Of a DNA stretch of 64,000 nt, positions 25,546-38,549 are shown one piece after another. The first letter of the stretch is position 1. Each line of letters starts with the position of its first letter. A program made the translations under genes and the position numbers. The notes beneath the pieces are model-generated. The model made no database searches and was not told where the DNA came from. It saw only the letters and a list, made by a program, of their open reading frames with translations. Origin of the DNA: Heterostelium album PN500 (taxonomy: Eukaryota > Evosea > Eumycetozoa > Acytosteliales > Acytosteliaceae); contig NW_008805091.1 of assembly GCF_000004825.1 (NCBI RefSeq), positions 62,001 through 126,000 on the forward strand. The letters are read 5' to 3'.

Positions 25546-25950
25546 CTATAGATATAATGAACAACAACAAGCGCAAATTGAATTGAATCGTTCAGATAAT
25601 ACTATGCACTATTAATTTAATTTCCAAATTTGTTTATCGAAAATGGGAAATAGTTCTAGCAAAAAGGAAGAAACGATCACTTTGTTGTTGTTGTTTATGT
25701 TAACCACCATCATCACCAATTAAAACATGTTTGTTCTTCGTCCTATATGTATGTATCCCCAAAGTGGTATGAATATTAAACAATGATTCATTCATTCCAA
25801 AAACTAACTTTATTTGGTAATAATCACAAGGGCCTTCTCACTCTCTCAAAATCTATATCTCCAAAAAATTATATTAATTCAATCCTAACCAATCCAATTC
25901 ATTTATTCAAAAAATAACCTTTTTTGTAAGAAAATCAGAACTTGTTCTGA

Positions 25951-26082
25951 TCAATATTGATGATTGCACAACTTGGTTGTGTTGCAAATATCACAAAGAC
26001 GGATCTCTTGAATCTGTTTTATCCTGGGTGGTAGTGTTCTCACTAGATACTTATTATATTGTGTATAAAATGAAATGATCAT
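25951..26082 (-). CDS. Possible 43-residue protein
   Basis: An ATG-to-TGA frame on the minus strand encodes MIISFYTQYNKYLVRTLPPR, then a basic segment and CDICNTTKLCNHQ, hinting at a small Cys-rich motif. It stands out in base composition from its flanks. The opposite strand also has an open, AG-preceded frame across 25938-26078, so the strand is uncertain. No family recognised. Confidence 0.25.
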   Translation of the reverse strand: MIISFYTQYNKYLVRTLPPRIKQIQEIRLCDICNTTKLCNHQY

Positions 26083-29000
26083 TTAAATATCAAATCAAAT
26101 AATCATTCAGTGCAGAGCAGTGTCAAGTCAAACAGTCAAACATTCAAACACATTTATGATCGTTAAAAAATAAAATAAAAGTAAACCAAAATGATATTGT
26201 CATCCCCTATTTAAATTAAACAATGAAGAGTTTCGTTTGCATTTGATCAAAAACATTGTGTAGTTTTGTCAAACAAACTCTTTTCTTTTCAGAAATGAAA
26301 AGATTTTTAATTTAATTACAACTAATAAGGTAATAATTTATTTTGAAAATTAAAAAATTTAACCGTTATTGTTTTATTTTTTCTAAATTTGATCAAACGA
26401 TTACATTTTTATCTATCTATCATTAATATATCTGCCTGATCAATGACCGCAGTGAAAAAAATTGCGTAAATTCTAAAATGATGTTAATTTTAAAATAATG
26501 AAAATGACTTCTTTTGGAAATTAGACAAATTTGGTAAAAACATCAACTCTGTGTGTTTTTCTTTAATCAAAATCCATGATTGTGTGTGGTGTGTTTTTTG
26601 TGTGTGTTCGCAGTTTAAATTAAAACTAGTCCAAAGACCAATTTTTGTGATTTTTTTTAAAAATTAAAAAAATTGTAAAAATTTATGATAATCAAGTGGG
26701 TTTTCCAATGATTCACCAGTCACCACATTTTTTTAATAAAATATGATATAATTCAGGAAAAGGGTTTAAAGTATTCCTGAAATGACCTGATTGGTTCGAT
26801 GAATCACGAACAATAAAAATTCGCTCCACTTTGACCAAAATGATTATAATTTCACGTAATGATTGTAATTAATTCATTTTGGAAGTTTTTGATATGATCT
26901 ACAGACTTCTTTTGAGTATCTTGATCAAATGAATCATTGGTGATGATTGATCATCACTCAAACTAATTCACTTAATATATTTTTGCTAAAATGAATGTTC
27001 ATACTGACTATTCTAAAAATAATAAAATGATCATTTTTTCTATTTCCAAATTGTTAATAAAAAGATAAATCATAGCGATGGAGATTGATTAAACGATAAT
27101 CCCCACAAAGGAATATAACAAACGTATTTGCATATTGATAGTTATTACGATAATTAAAAATTATTATTATAATTAAACTTTTAATTAATATTAACCACTA
27201 AAAGATTAAAAATGAATGAAAATTATGTGTTCTTTTAAAATTTTATAACATTCTTTTATTTTCAAAATGATCATTAAATATATGTTTGTATAAATGAAAT
27301 AGAATAATGTTTATTGAATGAGGTTGATGTTAAAAAAATTAAAAATTAAAAATTAAAAAAAAAAAAAAGATGACGAAGATCGAAAATCTCGTCTAGATTT
27401 TTGACTATTGTTTTTTGCACATGACATGCTTTTAAAAATAATTATACAAATAATTATGCACAGATATAAAGATATAATTTAATAAGAAATAAAGAAATCT
27501 CATATATTATTAGTGTAGAGTATTATTAATTTCAAACAACTTTTGACATGAGATGGTTAGACAAGAAAACCAAACAAGACTATAGAATCACACAAACATT
27601 ATCATGCACAATCTAAAGCTGTTAACAAACTTGAGTTAACCTACATTTCATTTACAAATATAAATATTTATTTATTTATTTGTTTTTTTTTTAGTTTTGG
27701 GGGTTAGATCTTCTTTCTCTTCTCCTTTATCAAAATACCACCTTTTTTTTAAAAGTTTTATATTTAATCTATTTGAATTCCATTCATGTTTAATGCTTTT
27801 AGAATATAAAGAGAAATTTTAGAAAACAAAAAAAAAAAGAGGTTATCACCATCTATAGTACCTTGACATATAATATAAACTACCACTACACTTTATTATT
27901 AGCAGTTGTATTAATATTGTTACTTTTTCATGTTTACAAATCGAATCAAATCAAATCGATTCAAACCATCAAAACATTCATTCCTCTACTTCTACCACCA
28001 CCCAACTACCAAAATATACCATACCCATGATGATTTTTCATATGACTTTGTGATTTAAAATTGTGATGTGTGTGTTTATATTAATAAAATAACCACTTTC
28101 CATCATATGAAAAAAAAACATTCATTTACAACAAACCAAATTAACTACATTATATTATATGATGGTTGCATACAAATTAATTAATATATTATTATTTTTA
28201 ATTTTATACCCTAATGTATTAGCTACTACCCTCTCAGAATTCGTATTTTGAATAATACGTAACTTTATATAATAAAATTTATATGTTTAATATATTATAC
28301 ATCAACTCTAAATGAACAGATAGTCGTTATTAAACTTATATTCTTGTTCATTTTTACTCCTCTTCATCCATTTTATTTATTTATATTTCCTTTCCAATCT
28401 ATTCTCGCTCTTGTGTTATACTTTAATTCATTATCCAAGTTTGGAATTGATCAATTGTAAATATCACTTTAGGCTGCTTAATAGATATTGGCTTTAAAGT
28501 CTATCAAAGACAAACTAATCAGACTCTAATTAATTAACAATCAAATAGAGAATTGGAAAATAAATAACATTGAAGAGATCGTGGAAAATTCATATTATTT
28601 AACCATCTCTATTTCATTTGGTTAAAATTTTGATCTTAAAAAAAAAGAAAAAGTAAAAGAAGAAGAAGAAGGTGGAAGATTGTGGGATAAGATCTATCAA
28701 TTACAGTAGTAGCTACTACTAAACAATCAATCCAATCAACAACAACAACAATAACAATCATCAACCAAAAAGAGTAGCTGATACCTCAAACACTCTCTGT
28801 GGCAACTATAACCAACACACAGTAAAGTCAAACTTGTTCTACTCTTTTTTTTTTTAATTTTTTTTTTTAATTTTTAATTTAATTATCCTGGAGCCCCAAT
28901 AATATCTGTAAGCATATCTTTATATCTATCTAAAGTTATATTTTTATATTTAAATATGAATCGATAATCAATCTTATGGTCCAATTCCACTGTTATATTA

Positions 29001-29384
29001 ATTGTTATTTGTTGTATAAACCATAAATTCTGGAATCAGTGTATTTTTCTTTTTATTGGTGTTAAAAAAAAGAGGATGAACAAATCTAAAGTTTAATTAA
29101 AATATCTTTATATCATTTTCTTTATGTGCGTGGTGTCATGTGTTGTGGTTGTTGTCTTTATATAATTATATTTACTAGTCATTTGGAATTCATTTCAAAA
29201 TGTGTCTGGACAAGAGATGATCCGACTTTTTGGTGTTCGTTAACTCTAAAATCACCAAATATCACTATAATATATTTATTTAGATATGATTGTATATTAA
29301 ACCCTCATTACCTAGATATAACGCAGAGCACTCACACAAACACAGAGTTATCGACTTACCTATTAACTAAATAGATAGCAGTAA

Positions 29385-29489
29385 CGATATTGGTTATTGA
29401 TTGCCCGATTACCAAGTAAAAAGACGTGCGTCGCACCACTCGAGAAGTATACGGGCAAATCAACAACTTTAACTACTAAAAAACCATAA
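29385..29489 (+). other. GC-rich island: coding-like or structured RNA
   Basis: A GC-rich patch in very AT-rich DNA. One + strand frame reads ARLPSKKTCVAPLEKYTGKS and stops at 29487. The same patch has a perfect inverted repeat, TTGCCCG at 29401-29407 and CGGGCAA at 29452-29458, with GTGCG and CGCAC arms near its middle. It could be a short exon or a folded RNA. No known RNA family recognised. Confidence 0.25.
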
Positions 29490-30810
29490 TTAATTTAATT
29501 TAATTCAATCAATATTGTGGTTTTGGACATGAGTGTTTGTTGAGTGCATATCATTATTAATACGTGCTTGATAGTCCACCCACTAGCACACACCTCAGCA
29601 CCACTCTATCCCACATTCACACACAGACATATATATATGTGTATCCCATTAACATTTCAATCCAACTCTTTTGTTATAACAAACACAATTGAAAATTCTA
29701 TCTATCTTGAATATTCATCTCCTAATACTTAAATTCCAATACACAACTGATGTACACACTATTTATATTTTAGCAACTTTTGTTATTGTAGTGATTGATC
29801 CATATTAAGCAATAATATAAAGTCGTGCTACTCCTATACCATGTGAAAAAAAAAACAAATCATGATCATGTCCATTCCAATATTTATAAATAATAATAAT
29901 AGTTAAAATAATAATATTATAAACAAAAAAGAATCATTTAATTTGTTGTATTTTATTATTATTTTTATTTTAAAACAGTATTATTATATTATTGTTTTTT
30001 AATAAAATAATTAATTACAATTTAATTTTAATTATAACATCAATCAAATAGTTTTATTACAAAAAAAAAAATAAATCAAAAATCAAACATAATACTGTTT
30101 ACTAGTCTCCTACCAGACAATATCTTACCTTTTATCTAATAGTTGATTTTAATATTTATTGGAGTTATCTTGATATAATAACAATTTACTCTGTTGTCTA
30201 TATGCACATCTAACCTATATATTAATTTTTGAACTAATTTTGATATTACTTTTCCAATCAAACCTCTACCTGCTTGTTGGACATAGTTTATACGTCAAAA
30301 TCAATCAAAACACTATATTTTTCAAAATCATCTCAATTTGTATTTTCAGACAAAATCCATCTTACATATATTTATTCCAATATATAAATAAAAATATTAA
30401 TAATCTATTTTAACAATAACAACAACAACTATTGTATTTGTACCAACAACACAACACAACACTCAACGTCAAGTTAATCAAACAACAATTAACAATCAAA
30501 AATCAATTCCAATTCAAGCAAATCAAAATATTATTTATTAAAACTTTTTTTTTTTTGGTTACTGGTTTTTAAAACTACTACGAGTTATTATTTTTAAATT
30601 ACCAGTTACTATTAATTAAAAAAAATAAATCAAATTAAAAAAAAATAAATTAAATTTTACTAATATATCAATCTTAAATTTAATTTAAATTATATTCCAA
30701 AACTCTTCCGACTACTACTACTACTTCCGAAAATCGTAAAAACTAACTCTTGCCAAATATTTATTTGTTGTTGTTCTGGTTAATCTAACAACAAACTAAA
30801 ATACTCAGAT

Positions 30811-33800
30811 ATGATCATCTCCAACAAAACAATGAAAAGGTTACTTGGACTCTTCTTGTGTATGTTTGTCATTTCCGCTTTCTCTATCATTTATTTCAAT
30901 TCCGAAACAAATTTTGAATCTAAAGTTACTGATGACAAAAACATAAACAAATTTCATGGTGTATTCCATTCTGTGTTTCTTAAATTAATTAATATAACTA
31001 GATCCGACAGTTCACATGATGGTAGCAGCACCACATACAATCATAATACTAAAAATTTAAATAACAACAATAATAATAACAATAACAATAATAATAACTA
31101 TAAAAATGATAATAATGAAGAAAATGATTATCAACAACCTTCACCTACCAAATATGTGAATACTCAATCACCAACTATGTATCGTCCACCTACTCCATCG
31201 ACAACTCAATCACCAACACCAACCCAAACACCATCTCCAACACCATCTCCAACACCATCTCCAACACCATCTCCAACACCATCTCCAACACCATCTCCAA
31301 CACCATCACCAACTCGAACACCATCTCCAACACCAACTCAAACAACTAAACCAATTCAACCATCTGTTAGTGTGAATACAAGTGACAACTCATTGTTGAG
31401 TATTCCACTTAGAATTCTTGAAATTATTCCATCCTCGGTTTCGAGAACTGATTATTATTTGATGTATGAGAAGGATCCAATCACTATTGTATTTAACAGA
31501 CCGGTGATTGCACTAGGTTCCGAGTTGGAGGTAAAATACTCACCGTTCCACTTAAAGTGTGACGGTTCTCAAGTTCCAGTCGATGGTAACTTCCGATGGG
31601 TTACAACCTCCATTGCACGTTTCGACATCAACGGAACTTGGCCAACCGATTTGAGATGTAGTTTTGAGGTTGATCCATCGATGACTGCCTACGACGGAAC
31701 ACGTCTCTCGAGAACACCTGACCCCGTTTACTACAAAACCACCTCACCAATCATAAACATTGAAACTGTCACATCGAACCGTACCCTCCAAATGACAAAC
31801 AACAAGTGGAGTCCATTCACAAGCGCCAAACAAGCCAATGGAACATGGTACACTTCCGGACCAGAGGTTCCACCCGATGGAATCATCGTAATTCGTATTT
31901 CAATCGATTTCGATTTAGCCATGTTGAAATCAAGTATCAAAGCAATTCGTGAATTGAATTCTGCACCTGTAGAAATTGATTTTGTTACATGTCCAGAGTA
32001 AGTAATTTAAAAAATGATAAGAGAACAATATTATTAATTAAAAATCAACAACAACAAACTTTTATAGAGATAGAGAATCAACAAGAGTATTTTGTATTTC
32101 ATTTGGTAATCGTTTGGCAATTGGTGAAACATACTCTTTGGTATTCCCACAAAAATTCAAAATTGAATTCAAGAGCTGGACCACTACCAAAACAAATTTC
32201 AATTCGTTTCAATGGTTTATATCCATTTGTTTTCCCATTCCAGTAAGTCTATAAATTATTTATAAAAAATATAACTTTATATATATTTATTATTTTTTTT
32301 CTAGGGAACAAAATGATAGACATTATAGTAAGAGATTATTACTTAGACATGGATTGGCAACACCATCATCATTACAAACATTAAGAGCGGCATTCTCATT
32401 CATTCCACCATTGAATTTTACCATGGAGTTGATCGATGCTGCCACCCTTCAAGTAAATACATATTCTAACTACTACTTTAGCTTTTACTACTTATCTACT
32501 GCTTTTACTACCTTGAGCTATTACTACTCTCTACTTTTAAATTCTTTTTCTCTTGCCTCTACTTTTTCTTCTCTGGAAATTTCATTTCTTCTCCAAATCT
32601 TTTTTTTCTTCTCATTCTCCAATTCTCTTTCTAATCTAAACTGGTCTAAACTTACTTAAAAATCTAATTGGATAATTGCTGCTCTCTTCTGCAACTCCTC
32701 TACTACTACTACTACTAGTTACTTTATAATTGTTTCCATCTCTTTTTTTTTTTTGGGAAAATTATTAAAAACTTTTAGTGATAATTTTTGTTCTTTTTTG
32801 TTTATAAACTAATTGATTTCCAATAATCTAGATTACAGCTCCATTTGAAGTATTAAGAAACTATACACTAGTTGTCAATCCAGAAGAACCAGTTTTAGAT
32901 GGCTGGGGTATTCCATTGGCAAGACACCAAACACTCATCAAACAAGACAAGGGAACACACTATATTGTTTCGAGAACTGAAAGTACAGAGTTTTACGAAA
33001 GCAATTCAGTCGAACAGATCTATACCATTTCACAGAATGTCGGGGATATCAATTTGGATCCAGATTGTCGTGGAAAATACATGCCATACACCGTTGCAGG
33101 TTATCCATTGACCAAGTATAATTTGGTTGCTGCACTCAATTCCATGCTCAGAGGAAAACTACTCATTGACAAACCAAAACAAATCATCACACTCGATAGA
33201 AATATTACCAACCAACCAGTAGTTGCAGCACTCAATTCCCGTGATCTTTGGAAACAAAGTGGTACATTCCTCCAAGCCATATTAAATTTCTACGACTATA
33301 ATTGCAAACCATCGTACACCATCAATTTCAACACTGAAACTGAAATAAGTATCTCTGCACGTTCGGTTGAATCTCGTGTTATGGTTTGGATAACCTATCT
33401 TGAAAATGATACAAATGTAGTTGATGCAACTGTTTATGTTTATGGTTATGTAAGTTGATATATTTATTTAAATATTTAACTATTTATTCTAATTTTTTAT
33501 TTATATTTTTTAGAATCGTACATATAATCCAGATAATGAAGTATTTTTAGTTGATCAAAAGAAAACAGATTCTCATGGTATTGTATATTTCAGTCATGAA
33601 GGTGAAAGAATTTCGTACTTGGTTGTAGAGTATGGAAATAATAGATTACATCCATTCCAAACTAGTTTTGGATATTCACCAAGATCCACATCAACTAAAT
33701 CAGAGTTGATTACCGATAGAAAGTTATACAATGCTGGTGAAACTATACATGTAAAAGGATACTTGAGAGGAGAGCTCAAAGTACTCTCCGAAACCGTATT

Positions 33801-36800
33801 CAGAGTTTCAGCCGATTGGTTAGTCTCTTCAACAATGCATCCATTCTACCAAAAAGTTTCAGTCGATCCAATTTACAATACTTTTGACATTGACGTAGTT
33901 ATCCCCGCCAATACAAACCATGGTCCATATTCAATTCATCTAACTGGAAACAGTGTAAATGATATATCATTAAATAATTATTATTCATCTATTGGTAAGT
34001 TGATTATTAAATTGATAAATTAATTACTATTAATAACCATTAAATTATTATTTTTTAGATATTTTAATTGCAGATCCAAGAATTCCAACTGGAAAATTAG
34101 ATATTTCATATGGTGGTACTTTTATTCCATTTGTTGAAGGATCTGCTTTAAATGTTGATATCAATATGACCACTACCAATTATTTGGGTGTTGGATTAAG
34201 TAACCAAAATGTAACATTGACCTATGATTATGTTGAGAATTTCTATGATAAAGGTTACTCTAATTTCACTAGAAGCGTTGTCAATGTCATTACTAATGCA
34301 GATGGTCGTAATGTTGCAAGCATCAAATTCCAACCGGGTGTTGTTAGAGATGGTGATAAATTCTCATTCTCTGCACAATATTTGGATAGTACCAGAAGTC
34401 TAGTAGAGTCCAAGGTTATCTCACTCTACTTCCTAAAGAGTGAATACGGTTTCAATATGAGAGTTGCACCATTCATCTCTTCCAACATTGTTCCAGGTGT
34501 TCCACAAGGTATTTTCGCCGATCTCATTCATATCCCAACTGGTGAACCAGTTGTAAATACCTCGATTACCCTCCAAATCTCACCGTCGAAACCGATTACC
34601 AAGATATCCAACTATGAAGAAGTAAACATGGGTCAATACGTTGAGAATATCTATCAGTTGGAGCAATACGAGCAACAGGAGCGCATTGAAAATACCGATG
34701 GTCACACTGCTTCTTTCAAACAACTCATTAAAAAGAGAAAGTTGAACACTCAGTATTTCTGTCAGTTTGAATCGACCGACAGCGATAAGACTCCACCATG
34801 TAGTTTCACTCTCCCTCATTCTGGACTCTATGTTATCACTGCTCGTGCCAGCGTAAACTCTCAGATTGTCACCAGTGCACTCAAAGTTGGCAATGACCAA
34901 GACTATTGGGAGAATAACTATTTCGCACCACACAACCAAATGACTTTATACACAGACAAGTCACAATACATCGAAGGTGAATCACCACAGCTAACCTATT
35001 TCAATCCATTCAAACAAGGAAGATTCATGATTCAATGGGGATGTGATGCTCATTTGGATACCAAACAAATTACCGCCACCTATGGTATTGGTACCATTGA
35101 ATTGGAAATCAATTCAAAATGTGCAGATTCCTATTTCCACATTGATATGATTGGACATGGTTCAAGATTGGGTTACTCTATTCCAGCAGAGATTAGAATT
35201 TCCCCACAGGTCAGTCTGAGTGCACCATCAACTTGTCAAGGTACTACAGGTACCATTGTTACACGTCGTCCAACTCTTGGTGTATCAATCGATCTTTCCA
35301 ACTCCATCGTTAAACCAAACTCTGAAACTCAATTTAGCATCTATCTTCGTAATAGAGATGGATCATCCTACTCTGGTGAAGCCGAAGCATGTATCATGGT
35401 GGTTGATCAAAGAAATTTGGATTTGGTTCCACACCCAATGTCCAATGGTGATGGATTGAAACCAGATACCAGTTACATTCAAATGTTTATCGATTCGAGA
35501 ATCCAAATTGTATGTCGCTACTTAAGTGAATTCAAGATCATGTTGAATCGTTTGAAGCAAGATCTCTGGATTGAATCTGCTTATTGGGGTAATTTCGATC
35601 AGAATCCAAAGGACTCTCTTTATTATTCTTGGATAACATCGAGTGGTGGTTATTATTATCCATATAATCATTTCTATCCATATCCAGCACCTTTTAGTGC
35701 TACTTCTAGTTCTTCCTCTTCTGGTTCTTCCTCTACTAGTGGATTAACTGGATTTGCGGGTGGATTCCCTGGTATCCAATTCGATAATGCACTGGAAGGA
35801 GCTCGTTCACCACAAGCCTCTGCTGTCCCTAAATCCAGTGGAAACAATGGTGGAAATGATGTCATATCTAATGTTCGTACCAATTTCAGAACTACTCCAT
35901 TGTTTATTCCAAAGATCATTGTAAAGAATGGTGTTGCCACTGTCAGTTTGAAACTTCCAGATGATTTGACTACCTTCTCTATTCGTGCCTATGTTATTAC
36001 CAATTCTTCAGAGTTTACATCACAAGAGACATCCATTACCAGTAGAAAGGATCTAAATATTCTACCGATTCAACCTAGATTTGCAAGAATTGGTGATATC
36101 TTTGAATGTGGTGTTACTATTGTCGTTGGTAATCCAGCTGCCTCTACTTCCAACTTGCGATTGATTGTCAAACTTGAAGATCCATCGCTGGATATCTTGA
36201 CTGGTAGCTCAAAGGATGTATCCATCCCATCTTCAATGACATCGGTTGATGTTCTTTTCAATTTCAAAGCTATGTACAAAGGTACTTCAAAGATGATTTT
36301 CTACCTTTATCGTGGAACTGAATCATTGGACTCTGTTGAAATTAGTTTTGATGTACTAGGTCGTCAACTTCCGATCTATATCGGTACAAGTATGACTATT
36401 AGTGCCAATACAACCATTGCCGAAGGAATCAAGTTGCCATCCAGTGAACCAGGTACTGGAAGTATGGATATAGTCATTGGAGTTGGTCGTTATCCATCAA
36501 TCGAAGTGGAATGTGTTCAACTTTTATCCATTGCAGCAGAGAGAACACCATCCTCTATTGATTTACTCTCTCAACAAGTAACCTACGGTGCACTCACATC
36601 CTATGGCTACAACAAAACATTGATCAACCAATCACAAGAAGCATTGAAACAAATGGTTGATAGTATTGATTCTTATATTGGTAGATATTTAAATTATTAT
36701 CCAGATGAATCAAGTAACTACTATCCAACACTATACGCTATTGTATTAAAGAATTTAATGGAACAATCAAATATCGATGGATGGACACTCATTCATAGAA

Positions 36801-38050
36801 ATCTTTCAGATTGGGTCAATTATATCGATAACTATTTGAATGATGAGGTATCACAAGCTCATCGTTTAAATACATCTATCGATAAGGAGCTGATTGGATA
36901 TGCATCGATTGGTCTTGGTTATTATTGGGCACCATCAGAAGAGGATCTAGATGAACTCTACAGTTGGAATGCGCTCACCGCCAACATCACCGATAATTGT
37001 TCCCTCCTTTGTCAAACCTACTTTATGATTGCAGCGTTGATTCGTGGTGAATCCAACTTGCCATTCATCAATATTGTAATTCACAATATCGAGAATAATA
37101 TCCGTATTCAAGGTAGAACTGCTTATGTTACCTATGGTGCTGGTAGTAGTCAATCCAGTTTGGAGCTGACAACCTATGCCTCGATTGCATTTATTATGGC
37201 AAACCACCAAACCCCAATGTTGGAGAAAATGATCAATTTCATCGGAACCGGTGGTATTATCCCTACATTTGATTTCTTTAACTACTATCGTGGTGGACAA
37301 TCAAGTGAACAACTTGCACTCTCTATTATTGCCATGACCTACTATGACAAATCAACTAGATCTACCAGACCGAACCTCTCACTCCTCGCATACCAAGACA
37401 CACCATCTCACCCAATTCTCAGTGCCAAATTCAATGAAAACAACACTCAGAGCATTGCTAGAACCATTCAATTCGGAGTACTCGGAGACAATGAAGGTAA
37501 AATACTTTTCAATGCCAATGGAACCGGTGAAATTTCCGCATCGATCGGAATCAACTATGTCCCAACAACACTACCAACCAAACCAATATTCCACGGTTTC
37601 TATGTAGAGAAGATCATTAAAGTACTGAATCCCTCTGGAAATACCAGTACTGTCACTGATAACACCTTCCAAGTTGGTCAGCTCGTTCAAGTTACCATCT
37701 CAATCACTACACCCGATGACATTGGAGTTGTCTACATAGAGGATGGTATCTCTGCAGGAATCGAACCACTCGATAACAATATCTACGATTTAGCAACAAC
37801 TACAAACACTTTTGATACTAACTATCAAAGATTCCGTTATTGGATCTACAAACCATTCTCCTATCGTGAAACCAAACGTGATGTTGTCATTTTCCACGGA
37901 ACCAATATCATTGCTGGTAGTTACACAGTTACCTATAACGCAGTTACAACTATTCGTGGTAAATTCACACTACCACCAACCAAAGTATATTCATCGAAAC
38001 AACCTGAAGTATTTGGTTTATCTGCAGGTCTCGTATTTAATGTTAAATAG
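30811..38050 (+). CDS. Membrane-anchored alpha-2-macroglobulin family protein
   Basis: Exons: 30811-31997, 32068-32242, 32305-32452, 32832-33449, 33514-33994, 34059-38050; about 2199 residues. An N-terminal hydrophobic segment (RLLGLFLCMFVISAFSIIYF) would act as a signal anchor. An Asn run and a PSPT repeat stalk follow, then macroglobulin-type beta domains. A Tyr/Pro/Ser/Gly-rich, bait-like loop is coded near 35640-35830. The A2M core (ATVSLKLPDDLTTFSIRAYV) is at about 35930-36140 and a helical complement-like region comes after. The usual CxEQ thioester is not seen; the matching segment reads VECVQLLSIAAERTPSSIDL. The overall layout resembles the bacterial-type macroglobulins, which trap proteases. 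Exon 2 holds a frame break: its first half fits one frame and its second half, ISIRFNGLYPFVFPFQ, the next. One extra A in AAAAA at about 32151-32155 would explain it. Confidence 0.85.
31227..31332 (+). repeat. Coding 12-bp tandem repeat (Pro-Ser-Pro-Thr)
   Basis: Tandem copies of CCAACACCATCT encode a PSPT stalk in the macroglobulin-like protein, just after its signal anchor and Asn run. Such Pro/Thr stalks are commonly O-glycosylated and hold domains away from the membrane. Copy number is likely variable between strains. Confidence 0.85.
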
Positions 38051-38549
38051 AATAGTTATTTTTTTCAAAAAAAAAAAAAAAAGAAAGAAAAACAAAAGAA
38101 AATTTCAACAATTATAAATAAATAATTAAAAATATAATTTAAATTAATACTACTAAAAGAATGGAATCATTCTTTTTTAGAATGTGTTGATTTGTTTTTG
38201 ATATTGTCAAACAATGGGGGAACATGAAATTTAGATAAAAATAATTTTACAATTTTTTTTTGATCAAAAAATGACTTGGAAATTTCTGATGAATTTTTTT
38301 TCATATAAATCGCCTTGATGTGGATGACAATAACTTTAATGCATTTTTTTTTCTATTTGTATCGCCTTCATGCATATCATTTTTTTTTGCTGTTTTTTTT
38401 TTTTTTTGAAAGCCGAAGGACAGGCACTTGTTCCAATAAATTTGAAATCAGGTGATTCTACTCATTCAAATCAAACCTAAAAAGAATATTATAAATATAT
38501 AAATATATTATTCTTTTTTAATTTATTTGTATACTATTTATTTTTAAAA
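38051..38549. other. Intergenic, 0.5 kb
   Basis: AT-rich spacer between two + strand genes with several T runs, including one at about 38391-38407. No gene recognised. A short phrase containing TATCGCCTT-like text recurs at about 38310 and 38360, with no clear meaning. Confidence 0.5.

Larger units (their letters stand above)
21326..30810. other. Very long gene-poor region, 9.5 kb
   Basis: No complete gene recognised between the second GATA gene (-) and the macroglobulin gene (+). The + strand is conspicuously GT-rich at about 22.2-23.4 kb and CA-rich in patches after about 24.6 kb (for example near 24680-24760 and 25150-25190). That fits leader sequence of the two flanking divergent genes. 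Several GC-richer islands with coding-like frames are listed separately. Simple repeats include an AC run at 25169-25184 and many A or T runs. No tRNA-like B-box was seen. Confidence 0.6.

Noticed and set aside
25643-25723. Short + strand frame MGNSSSKKEETITLLLL, resembling a myristoylated N-terminus
   Set aside because: Only 26 residues, no donor in frame before the stop, and no following exon in phase.
27374-27396. Small hairpin GACGAAGAT / ATCTCGTC after an A run
   Set aside because: Short, has a bulge, and lacks any known RNA family signature such as paired C and D boxes.
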